This document shows, piece by piece, positions 22,667 through 29,790 of a DNA stretch of 34,907 nt (position 1 is the first letter of the stretch; every line of letters begins with the position of its first letter). Source of the DNA: JBHJGS01 sp050331575 (lineage in GTDB: Bacteria; Pseudomonadota; Alphaproteobacteria; Sphingomonadales; Rhodothalassiaceae); NCBI GenBank assembly GCA_050331575.1, contig JBHJGS010000069.1, forward strand, positions 1 through 34,907, in the 5' to 3' direction. A program made the position numbers and the translations under genes. The notes beneath the pieces are model-generated. The model saw nothing but the letters and a program-made list of their open reading frames with translations, was not told the origin of the DNA and ran no database searches.

Positions 22667-23968
22667 ATGGCCCAGCCCGATACCGCGCTGAACGCCCCGG
22701 AAGGCTTTTTTACCGATCCTTTGGACCGGGTCGACCCGGATCTGGCCCGCGCCATGACCGCGGAATTGCACCGGCAGCAGTCCCAAATCGAGCTGATCGC
22801 CTCGGAAAATATCGCCAGCCTGGCGGTGTTGCAGGCCCAAGGCTCGGTGCTGACCAACAAATATGCCGAAGGCTATCCGGGCAAGCGCTATTATCAAGGC
22901 TGCGAATTCGTCGATCAGGTCGAGCAGTTGGCGATCGACCGGGCCAAGCACTTGTTCGGCTGCGGCCACGCCAATGTGCAGCCGCATTCCGGCGCCCAGG
23001 CCAATGGCGCGGTGATGCTCGCCCTGCTGACGCCGGGCGACACCATTTTGGGCATGTCGCTGGATGCCGGCGGCCACCTCACCCATGGCGCCGCGCCCAA
23101 TATCTCCGGCAAATGGTTCAATGCGGTGCAATATGGCGTGCGCCGCGAGGACGGCTTGCTGGATTATGATCAGGTCGCAGCCCTGGCGCGCGAGCATCGG
23201 CCGAAAATGATCATCGCCGGCGGCAGCGCCTATGCCCGCCAGATCGATTTCGCCCGCTTCCGCGCCATCGCCGATGAGGTCGATGCGATCTTGATGGTGG
23301 ATATGGCGCATTTCGCCGGCCTGGTCGCCGGCAAGGCGCATCCCTCGCCCTTCCCGCATGCCCATGTGGTCACCTCCACCACCCACAAAACCCTGCGCGG
23401 GCCGCGCGGCGGTATCATTCTGACCGACGACGCCGCCCTGGCCAAAAAGATCAATTCCGCGGTGTTTCCGGGCAATCAAGGCGGGCCGCTGATGCAAGTG
23501 ATCGCCGCCAAGGCGGTCGCCTTCGGGGAAGCCCTCAGCCCGGGCTTTCGAAGCTATGCCGCGGCGGTTGTGGAAAATGCCCAGGCGCTGGCCGCCCGGC
23601 TGACCGAGCGTGGCTTCGCGCTGGTCACCGGCGGCACCGAAACGCATCTGGTGCTGGTGGACCTCAGACCCAAGGGGCTGACCGGCAAAGCGGCCGACGA
23701 GGCGCTGGAGCGGGCCGGCATCACCGCCAACAAGAATGGCGTGCCGTTTGATCCGGAAAAGCCGTTCGTCACCTCCGGCATCCGGTTGGGAACGCCGGCA
23801 GGGACCACCCGCGGCTTCGGTCCGGCGGAATTCCGCCAGATCGCCGACTGGATCACCGAGGTGGCCGAAGCCGCAGCGGACGGCCGCGCCGACGACGTGG
23901 AGCCGCGCGTCCGCCAGGCTGTGAAGGATCTGTGTGAGCGCTTCCCAATCTATCCCGGGCTTTGCTAG
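22667..23968 (+). CDS. glyA: Serine hydroxymethyltransferase
   Basis: A 433-residue PLP enzyme converting serine and tetrahydrofolate to glycine and methylene-tetrahydrofolate. Landmarks are ELIASENIASLAVLQAQGS, TNKYAEGYPGKRYYQGCEFVD, VQPHSGAQAN, the Asp in MVDMAHFAGLVA and the PLP Lys in TTHKTLRGPRGG. Two conserved spots differ from E. coli: RYYQG for RYYGG, and PGNQGGPLMQ for PGGQGGPLMH. These are near the folate/PLP pocket, but a full-length intact sequence suggests normal function. It sits between rpiB and nrdR, an order common in alphaproteobacteria. Confidence 0.97.
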   Translation: MAQPDTALNAPEGFFTDPLDRVDPDLARAMTAELHRQQSQIELIASENIASLAVLQAQGSVLTNKYAEGYPGKRYYQGCEFVDQVEQLAIDRAKHLFGCGHANVQPHSGAQANGAVMLALLTPGDTILGMSLDAGGHLTHGAAPNISGKWFNAVQYGVRREDGLLDYDQVAALAREHRPKMIIAGGSAYARQIDFARFRAIADEVDAILMVDMAHFAGLVAGKAHPSPFPHAHVVTSTTHKTLRGPRGGIILTDDAALAKKINSAVFPGNQGGPLMQVIAAKAVAFGEALSPGFRSYAAAVVENAQALAARLTERGFALVTGGTETHLVLVDLRPKGLTGKAADEALERAGITANKNGVPFDPEKPFVTSGIRLGTPAGTTRGFGPAEFRQIADWITEVAEAAADGRADDVEPRVRQAVKDLCERFPIYPGLC

Positions 23969-23971
23969 ATA

Positions 23972-23998
23972 TGGTCGGCCGCCGGCGGGCGGCCACCA
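23972..23998 (+). other. Strong hairpin between glyA and nrdR
   Basis: TGGT-C-GGCCGCC, a four-base loop, then GGCGGCC-ACCA: eleven base pairs with a single bulged C, starting four bases after the glyA stop. No U-tract follows. It may limit read-through or protect the upstream mRNA. Confidence 0.5.
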
Positions 23999-24020
23999 AA
24001 CCCTGGGCTAGGCGGGCGCT

Positions 24021-24494
24021 ATGCGATGTCCCTTTTGTCATCACGAAGACACGCAGGTGAAGGACTCGCGTCCCACCGAAGACAAGTCGGCGATCCGCCG
24101 ACGCCGCAACTGTCCAGCCTGCGGTGCGCGCTTTACCACCTTTGAACGCGTGCAGTTGCGCGAACTGACCATCGTCAAGCGCAATGGCCGGCGGGTCCCG
24201 TTCGATCGGGACAAGCTGCAGCGCTCGGTCGACATCGCCTTACGCAAGCGCCCGGTCGATCCGGACCGGGTCGAGCGCATGGTCAATGGCGTGGTGCGCC
24301 GGCTGGAGTCCATGGGCGATAGCGACATTCCGTCAGAGACGGTGGGCGAGCTGATCATGGACGGTCTGGCCAATCTCGATCAGGTCGCCTATGTCCGCTA
24401 TGCCTCGGTCTACCGCAATTTTCGGGAGGCCAGCGATTTCGAGAAGTTTCTCGGCCGCATGAGCGGCTCTGTGGACGCGAAAGATACCGCTTGA
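24021..24494 (+). CDS. nrdR: Transcriptional repressor NrdR
   Basis: A 157-residue repressor of ribonucleotide reductase genes. The N-terminal zinc ribbon has C-x2-C pairs (MRCPFCHHEDTQVKDSRP and NCPACGARFTTFER), followed by the ATP-cone domain beginning IVKRNGRRVPFDRDKL and including YVRYASVYRNF. ATP or dATP binding changes its oligomer and DNA affinity. ribD starts one base past the stop, so nrdR leads the riboflavin run, as in many proteobacteria. No reductase genes are in this window. Confidence 0.97.
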   Translation: MRCPFCHHEDTQVKDSRPTEDKSAIRRRRNCPACGARFTTFERVQLRELTIVKRNGRRVPFDRDKLQRSVDIALRKRPVDPDRVERMVNGVVRRLESMGDSDIPSETVGELIMDGLANLDQVAYVRYASVYRNFREASDFEKFLGRMSGSVDAKDTA

Positions 24495-24495
24495 G

Positions 24496-25572
24496 ATGAC
24501 CGCCGATGCGGCTGTGGATGCCCGCCACATGGCCCATGCCTTGGCGCTGGCCCGGCGTGGCCTGGGCCGCACCTGGCCCAATCCCGCGGTCGGCTGCGTC
24601 CTGGTCAAGGACGGTCGCGTGCTTGGCCGCGGCTGGACCCAACCCGGCGGCCGGCCCCACGCCGAGACCGAAGCCCTGGCGCAAGCCGGGCCGGCCGCGC
24701 GCGGGGCGACCGCCTATGTGTCGCTGGAACCGTGCGCGCATGACGGCAAGACCCCGCCGTGTGCGGATGCCCTGATCGCCGCCGGCATCGCGCGCTTGGT
24801 CGCCGCCACGATCGATCCGGATCCACGCACCGCCGGGGCGGGTCTGGCCAAGATCCGCGCCGCCGGTGTCTGGGTCGACTTGGGCGTGTTGGAAGCCCCG
24901 GCGCGCGCGCTGAATGAGGGATTTTTCCGCCGCGTGGCGGACAATCGCCCGATGGTCACCGCCAAGATTGCCACCACCCTGGACGGCAAGATCGCCACTC
25001 TTCACGGCGTCAGCAAATGGATCACAGGACCGGCGGCGCGGCGTCGGGCCCATCTGATGCGGGCGCAGCACGATGCGGTCTTAGCCGGCATCGGCACGGT
25101 GCTGGCCGATGACCCGCTGTTGAATGTGCGCATCGACGGCTTGGACCATCGCACGCCGGTGCGCATCGTGCTGGACCGGCTCGGCCGGACCTCCGCCAAA
25201 TCGCGCCTGGTGCAGACGGCCGGCACCAGCCCGGTTTGGGTGATCAGCGAGAAGCGCCAGGATCTGGGGCCGGTTGAGCAGATCCTGGTGCCAGACATCC
25301 GCGACCTGAAGGCGATTCTGGCCGAGCTTGCCCGGCGCGGTTTGACCCGGCTTCTGGTCGAAGGCGGGGCGCAGGCGCTGGCGTCCTTTTTCAAGCAGGA
25401 TCTGGTCGATCGCATCGCCTGGTTTCGCGCCGCCTCCCTGATCGGCGGCGACGGCCTGCCGGCGGTGGCGGCGCTGTGGGTGGAGCAGATCGACCAGCTG
25501 CTGCGTTTCCGGCCGGTGTCCAGTGAGGCGGTCGGCCGCGATCGGCTGGACCTTTACGTACGAGCGGCCTAA
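24496..25572 (+). CDS. ribD: Bifunctional riboflavin deaminase-reductase
   Basis: A 358-residue two-domain enzyme. The N-terminal deaminase (1-145) has the zinc motif HAETEAL and PCAHDGKTPPCADALIAAG, where family members more often have H-Y-G-R-T. The C-terminal reductase (from about 150) has RPMVTAKIATTLDGKIA, ITGPAARRRAH and LLVEGGAQALASF. Together they convert the first pyrimidine intermediate of riboflavin synthesis to the ribityl form with NADPH. No FMN riboswitch is apparent upstream of nrdR or ribD. ribE follows after ten bases. Confidence 0.95.
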   Translation: MTADAAVDARHMAHALALARRGLGRTWPNPAVGCVLVKDGRVLGRGWTQPGGRPHAETEALAQAGPAARGATAYVSLEPCAHDGKTPPCADALIAAGIARLVAATIDPDPRTAGAGLAKIRAAGVWVDLGVLEAPARALNEGFFRRVADNRPMVTAKIATTLDGKIATLHGVSKWITGPAARRRAHLMRAQHDAVLAGIGTVLADDPLLNVRIDGLDHRTPVRIVLDRLGRTSAKSRLVQTAGTSPVWVISEKRQDLGPVEQILVPDIRDLKAILAELARRGLTRLLVEGGAQALASFFKQDLVDRIAWFRAASLIGGDGLPAVAALWVEQIDQLLRFRPVSSEAVGRDRLDLYVRAA

Positions 25573-25582
25573 GGGGAGGGCC

Positions 25583-26185
25583 ATGTTCACTGGCATCATC
25601 ACCGATATTGGCCGGGTCGCCCGCGTGGAACGGCCGGCCGACATGCGCCTGGATTTGAGCACCGCCTATGACACCGCCGATATCGAGATCGGCGCCTCGG
25701 TCATGGTCAATGGCGCCTGTCTGACCGTGGTGGAGGCGGCACCGGGCCGGCTGTCCTTCGACATCTCCAACGAGACCTCAAGCGTGACCACGCTGGGCCG
25801 CCTGCATCCGGGCGATCCGGTCAATCTGGAGCGCTCCTTAAAGGTCGGCGACGAATTGGGCGGCCATATCGTCACCGGCCATGTCGACGGCATCGGCCAT
25901 TTGGTGCAGCGGCGTGCGGACGCCGGCTCGCAGCGATTGACCATCGCCATGCCGGAAACCGTCGCGCCCTATGTGGCGACCAAGGGCTCAATCGCTGTGG
26001 ACGGAGTCTCCTTGACGGTGAACGAGGTTGGCAGTGGCGGCGATGGGCCCTATTTCACAGTCAATATCATTCCGCACACCCAGACCCATACCACGCTGGG
26101 GGCGCTCGACCCAGGCTGCCCGGTCAATCTGGAGATCGATATCCTGGCGCGCTATGTGGCCCGCCTGCGTGAGAGCTTGCGATGA
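25583..26185 (+). CDS. ribE: Riboflavin synthase (alpha subunit)
   Basis: A 200-residue protein of two homologous lumazine-binding barrels. The first begins MFTGIITDIGRV and has MVNGACLTVVEA with FDISNETSSVTTLG; the second begins around VGDELGGHIVTGHVDGIG with VDGVSLTVNEVG and FTVNIIPHTQTHTTLG. The trimer dismutates two lumazines to riboflavin and a pyrimidine. GGGGAGGG stands three bases before the ATG. Its stop overlaps the ribBA start by four bases (ATGA). Confidence 0.96.
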   Translation: MFTGIITDIGRVARVERPADMRLDLSTAYDTADIEIGASVMVNGACLTVVEAAPGRLSFDISNETSSVTTLGRLHPGDPVNLERSLKVGDELGGHIVTGHVDGIGHLVQRRADAGSQRLTIAMPETVAPYVATKGSIAVDGVSLTVNEVGSGGDGPYFTVNIIPHTQTHTTLGALDPGCPVNLEIDILARYVARLRESLR

Positions 26186-27309
26186 CCGAGACGACCTTTC
26201 TGGCCTCGATCGAAGACATTATCGATGATGCCCGCAACGGCCGCATGATCGTGCTGGTCGATGATGAGGACCGGGAGAATGAAGGCGATCTGGTGATCCC
26301 CGCGCAGATGGCGACGCCGGCGGCGATCAATTTCATGGCGACCTACGGGCGCGGTCTGATCTGCCTGCCGATCACCGGCAAACGCGCCGACCAGCTTGGC
26401 CTGGAGCTGATGAGTCGGAACAATCAATCCCGCCATCAAACCGCCTTCACCGTGTCCATCGAGGCCAAGGAGGGCGTGTCCACCGGCATTTCCGCGGCGG
26501 ATCGGGCGCGCACCATCGCAGTGGCGATCGATGCCGCCAAGGGCCCCGCCGACATCGCCTCGCCCGGGCATGTGTTTCCACTGATCGCGCGCGACGGCGG
26601 CGTGCTGGTGCGCGCCGGGCATACCGAGGCTGCGGTCGATATCGCCCGGCTGGCGGGGCTGAACCCGTCTGCGGTGATCTGCGAGATCATGAAGGATGAC
26701 GGCACCATGGCGCGGCTGCCGGATCTGCTGGGGTTCGCGCAGCACCACGGCCTGAAGGTCGCCACCATTCGCGATCTGATCGCTTATCGCCTGAAGCATG
26801 ACAGCCTGGTGCGCTGTGTGGCGCAAACACCATTGCGCTCCTTTTGGGGCGGCGAATGGACCGCCAAGGCCTATGTCAACACCGCGGAATATGCCGAGCA
26901 TCTGGCCCTGGTGAAGGGCGATGTTGCGGGACCGGAGCCTGTGATGGTGCGCATGCACAAGGTTTCGCTGTTCGATGATCTGATGGGCGATGCCGCGGGC
27001 AAGCCCGGTCAGATCGCCAGTGCCATGCAGATGATCGGCGAGGCCGAGCGCGGCGTGGTGGTGATGATCCGCGATGTCAGCCCCACGCGCCTAACCACGG
27101 AATTCCAGGAACGCCGCGACGGCCGCTCCGGCGGCGGCCCGCAGTCCCTGCGCGATTATGGAATCGGTGCGCAGATCTTGTTGGATCTTGGGGTTCAGAA
27201 TTTGATCCTGCTGTCGAACACCCAACACAATATTGTCGGTCTGGAGGGCTATGGCCTGGAGATCGTCGGGCAGCGTCCCATTTCTCTCAACAAGGCCGAC
27301 GCGTCATGA
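26182..27309 (+). CDS. ribBA: RibBA-type protein: DHBP synthase with degenerate GTP cyclohydrolase II domain
   Basis: A 375-residue fusion. The N-terminal 3,4-dihydroxy-2-butanone-4-phosphate synthase (about 5-205) is intact: LVDDEDRENEGDLVIPAQ, TGISAADRARTI, ASPGHVFPLIARDGGVLVRAGHTEAAVD in pieces. It makes the four-carbon riboflavin precursor from ribulose 5-phosphate. The C-terminal domain (about 210-375) keeps the shape of GTP cyclohydrolase II (SLRDYGIGAQILLDLGV), but where the zinc motif C-L-T-G-D...R-C-D-C-G should stand there is VRMHKVSLFDDLMGD with no cysteine. It therefore probably lacks cyclohydrolase activity, as in other alphaproteobacterial RibBA/RibBX forms. A separate RibA should exist elsewhere. 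Overlaps ribH by four bases. Confidence 0.93.
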   Translation: MTETTFLASIEDIIDDARNGRMIVLVDDEDRENEGDLVIPAQMATPAAINFMATYGRGLICLPITGKRADQLGLELMSRNNQSRHQTAFTVSIEAKEGVSTGISAADRARTIAVAIDAAKGPADIASPGHVFPLIARDGGVLVRAGHTEAAVDIARLAGLNPSAVICEIMKDDGTMARLPDLLGFAQHHGLKVATIRDLIAYRLKHDSLVRCVAQTPLRSFWGGEWTAKAYVNTAEYAEHLALVKGDVAGPEPVMVRMHKVSLFDDLMGDAAGKPGQIASAMQMIGEAERGVVVMIRDVSPTRLTTEFQERRDGRSGGGPQSLRDYGIGAQILLDLGVQNLILLSNTQHNIVGLEGYGLEIVGQRPISLNKADAS

Positions 27310-27740
27310 CCCAGCCGCGGATCCTGATTGTGGAAGCGCGCTTTTACGACGATATTGCCGATGAACTGGCCGCCGGTGCGCAAGACGCCTTGCACCAGGC
27401 GCGGGTCGAGCGCGTCGCCGTGCCGGGGGCATTCGAGATTCCCGCCGCCATCGCCATGGCCGCGGCCGGGCCGCACGCGTTTGACGGCTATGTCGCGCTG
27501 GGCTGCGTCATCCGCGGCGAGACCAGCCATTATGACTATGTCTGCGGCGAGTCGGCCAGAGGCTTGCAGGATCTGGCGATCCAGCGCGGCCTGGCGATCG
27601 GCTACGGCATTTTGACGGTGGAGAACCGCGACCAGGCCTGGGCCCGGGCGGATCGGGCGCGCGGCAATAAGGGCCGCGATGCCGCGGAGGCCTGCCTGGC
27701 CATGCTGTCGCTGAAGCAGCGTTTCGAGGATATGATATGA
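27306..27740 (+). CDS. ribH: 6,7-dimethyl-8-ribityllumazine synthase
   Basis: A 144-residue lumazine synthase: ILIVEARFYDDIADEL near the start, VAVPGAFEIPAAIAMA, GCVIRGETSHYDYVCGESARGL with the catalytic His in T-S-H, and GILTVEN. It condenses the DHBP-synthase product with the RibD product and feeds RibE. It is somewhat shorter than the 154-156 residues of E. coli, mostly at the N-terminus. It overlaps ribBA by four bases and nusB by four (ATGA), so it is tightly coupled. Confidence 0.96.
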   Translation: MTQPRILIVEARFYDDIADELAAGAQDALHQARVERVAVPGAFEIPAAIAMAAAGPHAFDGYVALGCVIRGETSHYDYVCGESARGLQDLAIQRGLAIGYGILTVENRDQAWARADRARGNKGRDAAEACLAMLSLKQRFEDMI

Positions 27741-28213
27741 CCGCCGCGCCGAAAAAGCCGCACAGCGTCAATCCGCGCAGCACCGCGCGCCTGGCGGCCG
27801 TGCAGGCTCTGTATCAACTGGCGATGACGCCGGGCCTGCGCGCCAAACAGGTGGTGATCGAATTCCGCGCCCACCGCTTCGGCCAAGAGATTGACGGCGC
27901 GCTGTTCGCCCGCGCCGATGAGGCGCATTTCGGCGAACTCGTCGAGGGGGCAGCGGCGCGGCAAGAGGAGATCGATGCAGCGATCAGTGCGGCGCTCGAC
28001 GCCGGCTGGCCGCTGCACCGGCTGGAAACCATCATGGCGGCACTTTTGCGCGCCGGGACTTATGAGTTGATCGCGCGGCCGGACATCCCCACAGCTGTCG
28101 CGATCAACGAATTCGTCAATGTTGCCCACGCCTTCGAGGCCGACGCGAAGTTCGTCAATGGCGTGTTGGACCGGATAGCACGGCATGTCCGCGCCGAGCG
28201 AAGCGCTCAGTGA
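27737..28213 (+). CDS. nusB: Transcription antitermination factor NusB
   Basis: A 158-residue all-helical RNA-binding protein. Landmarks are the N-terminal Arg-rich helix NPRSTARLAAVQALYQLAM, and the second half ETIMAALLRAGTYELIARPDIPTAVAINEFVNVAHAFEADAKFVNGVLDRIAR quoted as conserved blocks. With NusE it binds boxA in rRNA leaders to support antitermination. A nusB gene after ribH is the usual arrangement. It overlaps the thiL start by 29 bases. Confidence 0.95.
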   Translation: MTAAPKKPHSVNPRSTARLAAVQALYQLAMTPGLRAKQVVIEFRAHRFGQEIDGALFARADEAHFGELVEGAAARQEEIDAAISAALDAGWPLHRLETIMAALLRAGTYELIARPDIPTAVAINEFVNVAHAFEADAKFVNGVLDRIARHVRAERSAQ

Positions 28214-29159
28214 ATTCGACCTTATCGAGCGGCTTTTCCGTCCGCTGAGCGGCCCGGGTGCCCGAGCGCTGGTCGATGATGCCGGGATTTTGGCGCCGCC
28301 GCCGGGCAGTGATGTGATCGTCACAAAGGATTTGATGGTGGAGGGGCGCCATTGGCTGCCAGACACCGATCCCGCGCTCGTCGCGGAGAAGCTGCTCGCC
28401 GTCAACCTCTCCGATTTGGCGGCGATGGGAGCCGGACCGCAGGGGTATCTGCTGGGCCTGGTGTTGCCCGCCCCGCTGGATATGGCTTGGCCGTCGCGCT
28501 TCGCAGAAGGGCTGGGCCGCGCCCAATCCCACCACGGCATCGCCCTCTTAGGCGGGGACACCACCCGTTCCGGGCCCGGTGGCGCGCGGATGCTATCCTT
28601 GACGGCGTTCGGCTGGGTTGAAAACGGGCGCGCGCTTTACCGCAGCCGGGCTGAGCCCGGGCAGCAAGTCTATGTTTCCGGCACCATCGGTGATGCGGCA
28701 TTGGGCCTGAAGATGGCGCAAGGGGCGGTGCCGCCGGACACTGCGATGCTAGACAGGCTGCACCGACCGACGCCGCGGCTAGCACTGGGCCGTGCCCTGG
28801 TCGCCAGCGCCGGGGCGTGCATTGATATCTCCGATGGCCTATTGGCTGACGCCGGCCATGTGGCCAAGGCCAGCGGTGTCGCCCTGAAGCTATTTGCGCC
28901 TCGCATTCCGTTGTCACCGAGCGCCCGCGCCTGGGTCGGCGAGGATGTTGACCGGCTTATGGAATTGGTAACGGGCGGTGATGATTATGAATTGCTTTTT
29001 ACCGCGCCACCGGGACTTCCCAGCTCACTCGCAGGCGTTGCCGTTACCGCGATCGGCACGGTGGAGGAGGGGGCAGGCGTGCGTTTGCTCGATGCCCATG
29101 GCCGGGCGATCGCGGTCAATAGGGCAGGCTATGACCATTTTAGAGGGGCGGAGGGATGA
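28185..29159 (+). CDS. thiL: Thiamine-monophosphate kinase
   Basis: A 324-residue PurM-like ATP-dependent kinase that phosphorylates thiamine monophosphate to the diphosphate. It has the family series EFDLIERLF, VDDAGIL, KDLMVEGRHW, AVNLSDLAAMGA, ALLGGDTTRS, CIDISDGLLADAGH and GGDDYELLFT, all acidic metal-binding motifs present. The first codons lie inside nusB, a 29-base overlap; the translation there (MSAPSEALSEFDLI) is consistent with family starts. The FliL-like gene overlaps its stop by four bases. Confidence 0.95.
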   Translation: MSAPSEALSEFDLIERLFRPLSGPGARALVDDAGILAPPPGSDVIVTKDLMVEGRHWLPDTDPALVAEKLLAVNLSDLAAMGAGPQGYLLGLVLPAPLDMAWPSRFAEGLGRAQSHHGIALLGGDTTRSGPGGARMLSLTAFGWVENGRALYRSRAEPGQQVYVSGTIGDAALGLKMAQGAVPPDTAMLDRLHRPTPRLALGRALVASAGACIDISDGLLADAGHVAKASGVALKLFAPRIPLSPSARAWVGEDVDRLMELVTGGDDYELLFTAPPGLPSSLAGVAVTAIGTVEEGAGVRLLDAHGRAIAVNRAGYDHFRGAEG

Positions 29160-29662
29160 GCGAGGATAAGGCGGCAGACGGCGGCGGCAACAAGACGCCC
29201 CTGTTCGTGGTTCTGGCGCTGATCGGTGGCTTGGCCATTGGCGGGGCGGCGGTGTTCTTCTTGCTGCCGGTCTTCACCGGCACGCCGGCGCAGGAGCCTG
29301 AAACCGACGCCGTGGCGGAGGCCGCCAAAGAGGCCAAGGATGTTCTGCGGATCAATGTTGAGCGGTTTGCCGCGCCGATGATCGATTTCGAGAACCGGAC
29401 CAAAGGCTATATCTGGCTGGACCTGACGTTTGAAGTCGACGGCCCGGACCATCAATCGCTGTTAAGTGCCCGGCTGCCCCGCGTGCAGGCGGCGATGCAG
29501 CGCGCCCTGCACGCCGGCCCGACGGTCGATCCAGACCGGCCCGGAGCCATCGACCTGAAGTCGATCGAGGCGCGGATGCTCAGCGCGGCGGAATCCGCCA
29601 TCGGCGAACCGGATGTGATCCACCGCTTCTTCATCACAAATGTGCAGCGCGCGCCCAACTGA
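29156..29662 (+). CDS. FliL-like single-pass membrane protein
   Basis: A 168-residue protein with a short cytoplasmic N-terminus (about 1-14), one transmembrane helix (LFVVLALIGGLAIGGAAVFF, about 16-38), an acidic linker, and a periplasmic domain resembling FliL (KGYIWLDLTFEVDG, then a helical stretch to DVIHRFFITNVQRAPN). FliL supports flagellar stators, and related SPFH-like proteins exist outside flagella. No other flagellar gene is nearby and it is coupled to thiL, so a flagellar role is uncertain. It is the last gene before a terminator-like hairpin. Confidence 0.65.
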   Translation: MSEDKAADGGGNKTPLFVVLALIGGLAIGGAAVFFLLPVFTGTPAQEPETDAVAEAAKEAKDVLRINVERFAAPMIDFENRTKGYIWLDLTFEVDGPDHQSLLSARLPRVQAAMQRALHAGPTVDPDRPGAIDLKSIEARMLSAAESAIGEPDVIHRFFITNVQRAPN

Positions 29663-29686
29663 GGCGACGCATCCCTCTGCAGCGGC

Positions 29687-29716
29687 TTGCCAGCGCTCAG
29701 GCGCTGATCCTAAATG
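29687..29716 (+). promoter_or_regulatory. Possible hppA promoter
   Basis: TTGCCA (29687-29692), 18 bases, TAAATG (29711-29716) upstream of the terminator-like hairpin. A 6-bp hairpin CAGCGC-tcag-GCGCTG (29691-29706) overlaps the spacer. A start here would place the strong hairpin at 29727 near the 5' end of the hppA mRNA. The match is weak. Confidence 0.35.
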
Positions 29717-29726
29717 ACCGCACCTG

Positions 29727-29762
29727 AACGGGCGGCCCCAAGGGGAGGGGCGCCCGTTTTTT
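29727..29762 (+). terminator. Intrinsic terminator after the riboflavin/thiL run
   Basis: AACGGGCG pairs with CGCCCGTT, with inner CCCC/GGGG pairs around a purine-rich loop, followed by an uninterrupted T-run (29757-29762). It is a near-ideal intrinsic terminator, 64 bases after the FliL-like stop. Only 28 bases separate the T-run from the hppA ATG. Confidence 0.85.
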
Positions 29763-29790
29763 CAAAGTTCAAAGAGGGGAAACGAGCATT

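Noticed and set aside
22589..23647. Long minus-strand frame opposite rpiB/glyA (and similar long frames opposite other genes)
   Set aside because: Mirror frames of GC-rich genes; the plus-strand protein has full glyA motifs, the minus-strand translation has none.
23969..24495. FMN riboswitch before the riboflavin genes
   Set aside because: The 52-bp glyA-nrdR space and the 1-bp nrdR-ribD gap are too small; only a simple hairpin is seen.
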